Of a stretch of DNA of 13,090 nucleotides, positions 8,507 through 13,090 are shown in pieces (position 1 is the first letter of the stretch; each line of letters begins with the position of its first letter). Both the position numbers and the translations under genes were made by a program. Under the pieces are notes generated by a model, which did not search any database, was not told where the DNA came from, and worked only from the letters and a program-made list of their open reading frames with translations. Origin of the DNA: Sulfuricurvum sp. (GTDB taxonomy: Bacteria; Campylobacterota; Campylobacteria; Campylobacterales; Sulfurimonadaceae); contig JAGXHZ010000050.1 in NCBI GenBank assembly GCA_024635855.1, forward strand, positions 1-13,090. Direction: 5' to 3'.

Positions 8507-9633
8507 TGCGTGACGTATGGATTTATCTCGAAAATGGGACTTATCTTCAAGCAAAAAGCTTTGGGGCCAAAGGGACAAGTGTTGGAGAAATCGTTTTTAA
8601 CACTTCATTGACAGGATATCAAGAGATTATTTCTGATCCTTCCTATGCCGGACAGTTTATTACCTTTACTATGCCGGAAATCGGAAACGTTGGTGTAAAC
8701 GAAGAGGATATGGAAAGCTGTGCCGCGCATTGTAAAGGGGTCATTGTCCGTCAATATCAAAGTCAATACTCCTCTTTCCGTGCACAAGAAGCATTGCATA
8801 CTTTTTTAGAAAAACATGGAGTTATCGGTATTTGTGATATCGATACCCGTTTTTTGACCAAAATGCTTCGCACGCAGGGTGCTATGATGATGATTGCTTC
8901 AACGCAAGTGAGCGATAAAGAGGAGCTTAAAGCCCTTCTTGAAGCAGCACCGCGTATTGAAGAGGTCAATTACATTGAAGAAGTAAGCACCAAAACTTCA
9001 TACAAGCACACCAACGGAGTATATGATCCGTTTAATTTTCGCTACAACGATGCCCCTGAAGTTAAAGCACGTATCGCCGCAATTGATTTTGGGGTTAAGC
9101 GCAATATTTTGAATGAACTTACGCAAGCAGGACTGGAAGTTGAAGTATTGCCAAATACTTTTAGCGGAGATGATTTGATTGCACGATACGATGCCAAAGA
9201 AATTGACGGTGTTTTCCTCTCGAATGGTCCGGGAGATCCTTTGGTTCTTACGCATGAACAAGACGAAATCAAAAAGCTGATTGCTCGACGTATCCCTTTG
9301 TTTGGTATTTGTTTGGGGCATCAGCTGTTAAGTATCGCTCACGGATACGATACGCATAAACTCAAATTCGGGCACCACGGCGGAAATCATCCAGTCAAAA
9401 ATGTGACGACCGGAATGGTTGAGATTACGGCTCAAAACCATAATTATAATGTACCTGAATCGGTACGTGAGATTGCGACCGTCACCCATATCAATCTTTT
9501 CGACAATACAATCGAAGGATTGCGATACAACAGCGGTCATGTATTCTCGGTTCAACATCACCCTGAAGCAAGTCCGGGACCAAAAGAGAGTCGTTATATT
9601 TTTTCCGAATTTTTAAATTTAATCGCGCGTTAA
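8506..9633 (+). CDS. carA: Carbamoyl-phosphate synthase small (glutaminase) subunit
   Basis: This 375-residue glutamine amidotransferase hydrolyses glutamine and passes ammonia to CarB to make carbamoyl phosphate for arginine and pyrimidine synthesis. The N-terminal small-subunit domain shows 'G-E-I-V-F-N-T-S-L-T-G-Y-Q-E' and 'D-P-S-Y-A-G-Q'. The C-terminal class I amidotransferase domain has 'S-N-G-P-G-D-P', the nucleophile in 'G-I-C-L-G-H-Q' (C269) and the rest of the triad in 'Q-H-H-P-E-A' (H352, E354). I chose ATG at 8506, eight nt after a GGGGG and overlapping the DUF507 stop as TGATG; GTG at 8503 is the alternative and adds one residue. carB is not in the window. A hairpin follows the stop. 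Confidence 0.96.
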   Translation: MRDVWIYLENGTYLQAKSFGAKGTSVGEIVFNTSLTGYQEIISDPSYAGQFITFTMPEIGNVGVNEEDMESCAAHCKGVIVRQYQSQYSSFRAQEALHTFLEKHGVIGICDIDTRFLTKMLRTQGAMMMIASTQVSDKEELKALLEAAPRIEEVNYIEEVSTKTSYKHTNGVYDPFNFRYNDAPEVKARIAAIDFGVKRNILNELTQAGLEVEVLPNTFSGDDLIARYDAKEIDGVFLSNGPGDPLVLTHEQDEIKKLIARRIPLFGICLGHQLLSIAHGYDTHKLKFGHHGGNHPVKNVTTGMVEITAQNHNYNVPESVREIATVTHINLFDNTIEGLRYNSGHVFSVQHHPEASPGPKESRYIFSEFLNLIAR

Positions 9634-9650
9634 TACGACGAATAAAATGC

Positions 9651-9672
9651 AAGCGGAGAGGAATCTCCGCTT
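9651..9672 (+). terminator. Hairpin terminator after carA
   Basis: A perfect 9-bp stem, AAGCGGAGA (9651-9659) and TCTCCGCTT (9664-9672), closes a GGAA tetraloop. It begins 18 nt after the carA stop. Only one further T follows the right arm before GCGAC, so the U-tract is weak. It is the best candidate for ending the aminotransferase-carA transcript. The stretch 9673-9716 behind it is T/C-rich and holds nothing I recognise. Confidence 0.6.
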
Positions 9673-9716
9673 TGCGACTTCTGCGAGTGTTACCTTTCTT
9701 CCCTTAATTCTTTTGA

Positions 9717-9776
9717 AAATCTTAAATTTATCACTAAGTTCGACAAACAAGCAAAATATTTAATTATTTAAGATTT
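9717..9776. repeat. 11-bp inverted repeat upstream of ccoN
   Basis: AAATCTTAAAT (9717-9727) and ATTTAAGATTT (9766-9776) are exact reverse complements separated by 38 bp of AT-rich DNA. The right arm ends 18 bp before the candidate ccoN -10, over the -35 position, and the left arm lies about five helical turns upstream. It could be a paired operator or a chance match in AT-rich sequence. Confidence 0.5.
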
Positions 9777-9794
9777 ATTAAAAGAATCCATGGC

Positions 9795-9800
9795 TATCAT
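9795..9800 (+). promoter_or_regulatory. Candidate -10 element for the cco operon
   Basis: GGCTATCATTAG has one mismatch to TATAAT and the same GGCTAT prefix as the promoter at 2993. Transcription would start near 9807, giving a leader of about 80 nt that contains the nested stem-loop. A weaker alternative, TATGCT at 9859-9864, would give almost no leader and place the dyad between -35 and -10. Confidence 0.4.
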
Positions 9801-9813
9801 TAGAGTGTTTAAT

Positions 9814-9856
9814 AGCCTAGAAATGTTACATTTGTGTTAAGAAACACAAATAGGCT
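9814..9856 (+). promoter_or_regulatory. Nested stem-loop in the ccoN leader
   Basis: An inner perfect 8-bp dyad, TTTGTGTT (9831-9838) and AACACAAA (9843-9850), encloses AAGA. An outer 6-bp dyad, AGCCTA (9814-9819) and TAGGCT (9851-9856), directly abuts the inner right arm. In RNA this makes a two-part stem with an 11-nt bulge on the 5' side (9820-9830). It ends 18 nt before the ccoN Shine-Dalgarno. As DNA, GTGTT-N4-AACAC has the 5-4-5 geometry of CRP/FNR-family operators, though not the FNR half-site sequence. The bulge includes an ATG that would open a five-codon frame (9823-9840) with no ribosome binding site. Confidence 0.6.
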
Positions 9857-9874
9857 CTTATGCTTTGAATCTTT

Positions 9875-9881
9875 AAGGAGG
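9875..9881 (+). promoter_or_regulatory. Strong Shine-Dalgarno for ccoN
   Basis: AAGGAGG lies 6 nt before the ATG at 9888. It is a near-perfect anti-16S match, stronger than any ribosome binding site in the preceding cluster. ccoO (AAGGAGGGG from 11372) and ccoP (AGGAGG at 12294-12299) have similar sites. Confidence 0.85.
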
Positions 9882-9887
9882 TCGTAA

Positions 9888-11369
9888 ATGGAGAATCGTC
9901 CATTGGAGTATGATTACACGGTTGCAAAGTGGTTTATGCTTACAACTGTTGTTCTCGGTATTGTCGGGATGCTTGTCGGTGTAATTTTGGCATGGGAAAT
10001 GGCTTTCCCTGCTGTTAATACCTTTGCAGGAGAAGGATTGGCGGAGTACACAAACTTTAGCCGTCTTCGTCCGTTGCACACCGATGCAGTCATTTTTGGA
10101 TTTACCCTTAGTGGTATTTTTTCTACGTGGTACTATATAGGTCAGCGTGTATTGAAAGTTTCTATGGCGGAGTCAAAATTTTTGATGTTCCTTGGAAAAT
10201 TACATTTTGCACTTTATTTATTAGTAGTTGTGGCGGTTGTTGGTTCACTTTTATTGGGAATCACTACGTCTAAAGAATATGCTGAATTTGAATGGCCTAT
10301 TGACATCGCTGTCGTTGTAGTATGGGTAACATGGGGTATGAGTATTTTTGGTTTGATCGGTATTCGCCGTGAAAAATCTTTGTACGTCTCTATTTGGTAT
10401 TACATTGCTACCTTCCTTGGTATCGCTATGTTATATCTCTTTAACAATATGGCTATCCCAACGTATTTCGCTTCAGGCGGTATTGGTGCATGGTATCATT
10501 CAGTTTCAATGTATTCAGGTACTAATGATGCGTTGGTACAATGGTGGTATGGACATAACGCGGTTGCGTTTGGTTTCACAGTACCTATCGTAGCGATGAT
10601 CTATTACTTCCTTCCAAAAGAATCAGGGCAAGCGGTTTATTCATATAAATTGTCTCTCCTTGCATTCTGGGGCTTGATGTTTGTATACCTTTGGGCTGGC
10701 GGACACCACTTGTTGTTCTCGACTGTTCCTGACTGGATGCAAACGATGGGTTCTGTATTTTCTGTTGTTGTAATTCTCCCATCATGGGGTTCTGCGATCA
10801 ACATGCTTCTTACAATGAAGGGTGAATGGCAACAAGTTGCTGCAAGTCCATTGATTAAATTCATGATTCTCGCATCAACATTCTATATGTTCTCTACACT
10901 TGAAGGTCCAATCCAAGCGATCAAATCAGTTAATGCTTTGGCTCACTTTACAGACTGGATCGTTGGTCACGTTCATGATGGTGTTCTTGGTTGGGTTGCA
11001 TTCATGATTATGGCGGCACTTTTCCACATGGCTCCACGTGTATTTAAGCGTGAGATTTATTCTAAATCGTTGATGAATACACAATTCTGGATTCAAACAC
11101 TTGGTGTTGTCTTGTACTTCACGTCTATGTGGATTGCCGGTATTACTCAAGGTATGATGTGGCGTGCACATGATGAATTCGGTAACCTTGCTTACTCATT
11201 CATCGATACAGTTGCTGTATTGCATCCATATTTTACAATCCGTGCGGTTGGTGGTACATTATATCTAGTGGGTATGTTCTTGTTCGCGTACAATATGTAC
11301 AAAACAATGACAAGCTCTCGTCGCGTAGAAGAGAGTGAACTTCAAAACGCATCGCCAATGGGCGCATAA
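9888..11369 (+). CDS. ccoN: cbb3-type cytochrome c oxidase subunit I (CcoN)
   Basis: This 493-residue membrane protein with about twelve helices is the catalytic subunit of the high-affinity terminal oxidase that reduces oxygen to water and pumps protons. Cofactor ligands align with the known cbb3 structure: H64 ('R-P-L-H-T-D') and H363 for low-spin heme b, H361 for heme b3 ('G-H-V-H-D-G'), H223 ('W-W-Y-G-H-N'), H273 and H274 ('G-G-H-H-L') for CuB, and Y267, six residues before H273, as the cross-linked active-site tyrosine. Length is normal for the family. It leads ccoNOQP, with ccoO starting 14 nt downstream. Regulation probably acts in the 254-nt upstream region, which holds dyads and a leader hairpin. 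Such oxidases serve microaerobic respiration. Confidence 0.97.
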   Translation: MENRPLEYDYTVAKWFMLTTVVLGIVGMLVGVILAWEMAFPAVNTFAGEGLAEYTNFSRLRPLHTDAVIFGFTLSGIFSTWYYIGQRVLKVSMAESKFLMFLGKLHFALYLLVVVAVVGSLLLGITTSKEYAEFEWPIDIAVVVVWVTWGMSIFGLIGIRREKSLYVSIWYYIATFLGIAMLYLFNNMAIPTYFASGGIGAWYHSVSMYSGTNDALVQWWYGHNAVAFGFTVPIVAMIYYFLPKESGQAVYSYKLSLLAFWGLMFVYLWAGGHHLLFSTVPDWMQTMGSVFSVVVILPSWGSAINMLLTMKGEWQQVAASPLIKFMILASTFYMFSTLEGPIQAIKSVNALAHFTDWIVGHVHDGVLGWVAFMIMAALFHMAPRVFKREIYSKSLMNTQFWIQTLGVVLYFTSMWIAGITQGMMWRAHDEFGNLAYSFIDTVAVLHPYFTIRAVGGTLYLVGMFLFAYNMYKTMTSSRRVEESELQNASPMGA

Positions 11370-11383
11370 TTAAGGAGGGGAAA

Positions 11384-12076
11384 ATGTTTCACTGGTTAGA
11401 GAAAAACCCGTTCTTTTTTGCGGTTGCTGTCTTTGTTGTTATTGCGTTTGCAGGTCTTATTGAGATCCTGCCAAACTTTGCACAGGCATCTCGTCCGGTT
11501 ATCGGTACGAAGCCTTATACGACGCTTGAACTTGCTGGTCGTCATGTTTACATCAAAAACAGTTGTAATGCATGTCACTCACAGTTGGTTCGTCCATTTA
11601 AATCTGAAACGGATCGTTATGGTCACTACTCTTTGAGCGGTGAATATGCATACGATCGTCCGTTCCTTTGGGGTTCAAAACGTACTGGTCCTGACTTGAT
11701 GCGTGTAGGTAACTACCGTACAACAGATTGGCACGAAAACCACATGAAAGATCCTCAGGGAGTTGTTCCTGGTTCTATTATGCCAGCTTATAGATGGATG
11801 TTTAAAAACACTGCAGATGTTGATACAGCGTATGCTGAGCAATTGACGGTAATGAAAGCGTTTGCTGTTCCTTACAATGCAGAGATTCCAATGGCAGACG
11901 GTTCAAAAGCAACAGTTGCATTAGCCGATACAGTTGAAGGTGCTCGTGCATCAGCTCTTGAAGAAGCAAAAGTGATTGCGGCGGATATGAAAGATCAAGA
12001 TGTTAAAGATGCAGTTGCCGCAGGTACTATTCCTGAAATCGTTGCAATTATTGCATACCTTAACAGTTTGAAATAA
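11384..12076 (+). CDS. ccoO: cbb3-type cytochrome c oxidase subunit II, mono-heme cytochrome c (CcoO)
   Basis: This 230-residue protein is anchored by one N-terminal transmembrane helix (about residues 10-30), with the rest in the periplasm. A single heme c motif, C-N-A-C-H, sits at residues 61-65, and the probable axial methionine is in 'P-G-S-I-M-P-A-Y' (M133). Other family marks are 'G-R-H-V-Y-I-K-N-S' before the heme and 'G-S-K-R-T-G-P-D-L-M-R-V-G' after it. It relays electrons from CcoP to CcoN. The C-terminal 80 residues include an Ala/Asp/Glu-rich helical stretch (about 176-215) before a final 'E-I-V-A-I-I-A-Y-L' helix. An AAGGAGGGG site precedes the ATG. Confidence 0.96.
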   Translation: MFHWLEKNPFFFAVAVFVVIAFAGLIEILPNFAQASRPVIGTKPYTTLELAGRHVYIKNSCNACHSQLVRPFKSETDRYGHYSLSGEYAYDRPFLWGSKRTGPDLMRVGNYRTTDWHENHMKDPQGVVPGSIMPAYRWMFKNTADVDTAYAEQLTVMKAFAVPYNAEIPMADGSKATVALADTVEGARASALEEAKVIAADMKDQDVKDAVAAGTIPEIVAIIAYLNSLK

Positions 12077-12088
12077 AAGGAAATTGAC

Positions 12089-12295
12089 GTGGATATTGCT
12101 ACATTTCAAGCGTATGGATATTTTTTCTTTACCACCTTCTTGGTGGTAGTGTTGTATGCGTATATTTATCATTTGTACAGCTCACAGAGAAAAGGGACAC
12201 GCGATTATGAGAAATATGGCAATATCGCGCTCCATGATGATATCACCGATCAACCGATCGAGGAAATCTCAAAAAACGATGAGATAAAAAAGTAG
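12089..12295 (+). CDS. ccoQ: Small cbb3 oxidase accessory subunit (CcoQ-like)
   Basis: This 68-residue protein has one hydrophobic helix (about residues 9-28, rich in Phe, Val and Tyr) and a charged cytoplasmic tail containing 'Y-S-S-Q-R-K-G-T-R-D-Y-E-K-Y-G'. Size, single helix and position between ccoO and ccoP identify it as CcoQ, which stabilises the oxidase in other bacteria. CcoQ sequences are poorly conserved, so the call is mainly positional. The start is GTG at 12089 with AAAGGA about 7 nt upstream; no better in-frame ATG exists near the N-terminus. The stop overlaps the ccoP Shine-Dalgarno. A 7-bp hairpin lies early in the frame. Confidence 0.85.
   Translation: MDIATFQAYGYFFFTTFLVVVLYAYIYHLYSSQRKGTRDYEKYGNIALHDDITDQPIEEISKNDEIKK
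12130..12148 (+). other. Short hairpin inside ccoQ
   Basis: TACCACC (12130-12136) and GGTGGTA (12142-12148) pair perfectly around TTCTT, about 40 nt after the ccoQ start. The stem is GC-rich compared with its surroundings and is preceded by TTTTTTCTTT. It may be a by-product of coding, or may pause ribosomes or affect mRNA decay between ccoO and ccoP. Confidence 0.4.
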
Positions 12296-12304
12296 GAGGC
12301 ATAC

Positions 12305-13090
12305 ATGAATAAGACAGTTTTAGCTGCTATCATAGTTGTAATTGCGATGCTTGGTTTCACATACGTAGCTGTTGGCGCTGCCGGCGGTATGGGTGGTGAT
12401 GGTGACTGGGTTAATAAACTCGCTGTTTTGGGTGCGGTTGTTCTTGTCATCATAACAGCATTCGTAGTTACTAGATATGTGCAACAAATGCAAAACGATA
12501 CTGCAACGGGTAAGCTTGTAGATGAGAATTGGGATGGAATTGGAGAGTATAAAAACGAACTTCCTTTTGGATGGGCGGTTATCTTTCTTGGTTCTATTAT
12601 TTGGGCGATTTGGTATTTTCTTGCAGGATACCCAGTCAACGCGTATTCACAAATCGGTGAATATAATGAAGCAGTTGTAGCACACGATGCAAAATTCGAA
12701 GCGCAATTTGCAAATATGGATAATGCCACGCTTAATGCGATGGGTGAATCTGTATTTATCGTTCAATGTGCACCATGTCATGGCTTACAAGCAGACGGTA
12801 TGGGTGGAAAAGCAGCTGATTTACACGTTCGTCTTGCTGCGCAATCAGTAAAACATGCTGTTATGAACGGTGCAAACAACAATCTTTTGGGAACAAGCAT
12901 GCCAATGCCTGATCGTAATGGATTAATGAATGCTAATACCAATGCATTGATTACTGATGCAGAGATTGATGCTGTAGCTAAATATGTTGCTGGTGGATTG
13001 AAAGGCACTGAAGGTGCTGATGTTTTCGCTGGAACATGTGCGGCATGTCATGGACCTGATGGCAAAGGTATGGAGATGGTTGCTCCAAAC
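12305..13090 (+). CDS. ccoP: cbb3-type oxidase subunit III, di-heme cytochrome c (CcoP), 3' end missing
   Basis: The first 262 residues are present and the frame is still open at the window edge. Three hydrophobic stretches precede the soluble part (about residues 4-26, 38-58 and 88-108). The family hallmark 'F-G-W-A-V-I-F-L-G-S' leads into 'W-Y-F-L-A-G-Y-P-V-N', followed by 'Q-I-G-E-Y-N', as in Helicobacter CcoP. Two heme c motifs are visible, C-A-P-C-H (155-159) and C-A-A-C-H (245-249). M199 or M201 may be the first axial methionine. CcoP accepts electrons from periplasmic cytochrome c or the bc1 complex and passes them to CcoO. The ATG at 12305 has AGGAGG five nt upstream. The second heme domain is cut by the window, not by a mutation. 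Confidence 0.96.
   Translation, partial: MNKTVLAAIIVVIAMLGFTYVAVGAAGGMGGDGDWVNKLAVLGAVVLVIITAFVVTRYVQQMQNDTATGKLVDENWDGIGEYKNELPFGWAVIFLGSIIWAIWYFLAGYPVNAYSQIGEYNEAVVAHDAKFEAQFANMDNATLNAMGESVFIVQCAPCHGLQADGMGGKAADLHVRLAAQSVKHAVMNGANNNLLGTSMPMPDRNGLMNANTNALITDAEIDAVAKYVAGGLKGTEGADVFAGTCAACHGPDGKGMEMVAPN

Noticed and set aside
8207..8578. A 123-codon minus-strand open frame across the DUF507/carA junction
   Set aside because: It is antisense to two well-supported genes, with Phe/Ile/Cys-rich composition typical of a reverse-strand shadow of AT-rich coding DNA.
9823..9840. A five-codon upstream reading frame in the ccoN leader as a leader peptide
   Set aside because: It has no Shine-Dalgarno and no runs of regulatory codons, and it lies within the stem-loop; I mention it only as part of that structure.
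9831..9850. A canonical FNR box for the cco operon
   Set aside because: The half-site is GTGTT rather than TTGAT; only the 5-4-5 spacing matches, so I do not call a specific regulator.
12250..12729. A 159-codon minus-strand open frame opposite ccoQ/ccoP
   Set aside because: It lies antisense to clearly coding ccoP, has a biased Ala/Thr/Ser composition as expected from a shadow of Gly/Ala/Val-rich codons, and shows no recognisable family or ribosome binding site.

Overview
The window looks like a chromosomal segment of a Campylobacterota (former Epsilonproteobacteria) member, most likely a free-living sulfur oxidiser close to Sulfuricurvum or Sulfurimonas. The genus is an inference. The group is supported by protein sequence (CcoP, CcoO and UppP resemble Helicobacter/Campylobacter homologues as I remember them), by the linkage of purA to a FliJ-like and a MotE-like gene, which I recall from Helicobacter and Campylobacter, and by promoters with a good GCTATAAT-type -10 element and no clear -35.

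Layout. Positions 1-104 hold the 3' end of a moeA-like gene (molybdenum cofactor), which meets a minus-strand YajR-type MFS transporter (123-1451) at a shared hairpin terminator. A divergent promoter region (about 1452-1554) separates the transporter from rdgB (1555-2157, nucleotide pool sanitation). rdgB runs head-on into minus-strand uppP (2154-2933, undecaprenyl diphosphate recycling), and the two stop codons overlap. A second divergent promoter region (2934-3047) launches a long plus-strand cluster: class V aminotransferase, HisZ-like protein, purA, FliJ-like protein, MotE-like protein, PAP2 phosphatase, a DUF507 protein and carA (3048-9633). Most junctions overlap by 1-4 nt or are separated by only a few bases. 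The exception is the 55-nt gap before the DUF507 gene, where a second promoter may lie. A hairpin after carA probably ends the cluster.

A 254-nt AT-rich non-coding region (9634-9887) leads into ccoNOQP (9888 to the window end), which encodes the cbb3-type high-affinity terminal oxidase. ccoN, ccoO and ccoP have strong Shine-Dalgarno sequences. ccoP is cut by the window edge after its second heme motif. The cco leader contains an 11-bp inverted repeat, a candidate promoter and a nested stem-loop just upstream of the ccoN ribosome binding site. It is the most interesting unexplained sequence in the window.

By function, the central cluster mixes one-carbon/amino-acid, histidine, purine and pyrimidine/arginine precursor enzymes with two flagellar accessory genes and a DUF507 protein that looks like an internal duplication. 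I see no transposase, integrase, phage gene, CRISPR array, tRNA or rRNA. This is mostly core housekeeping DNA, and I found no convincing new defence or mobile system. The items worth a second look are regulatory structures, gene-arrangement oddities and poorly characterised small proteins.
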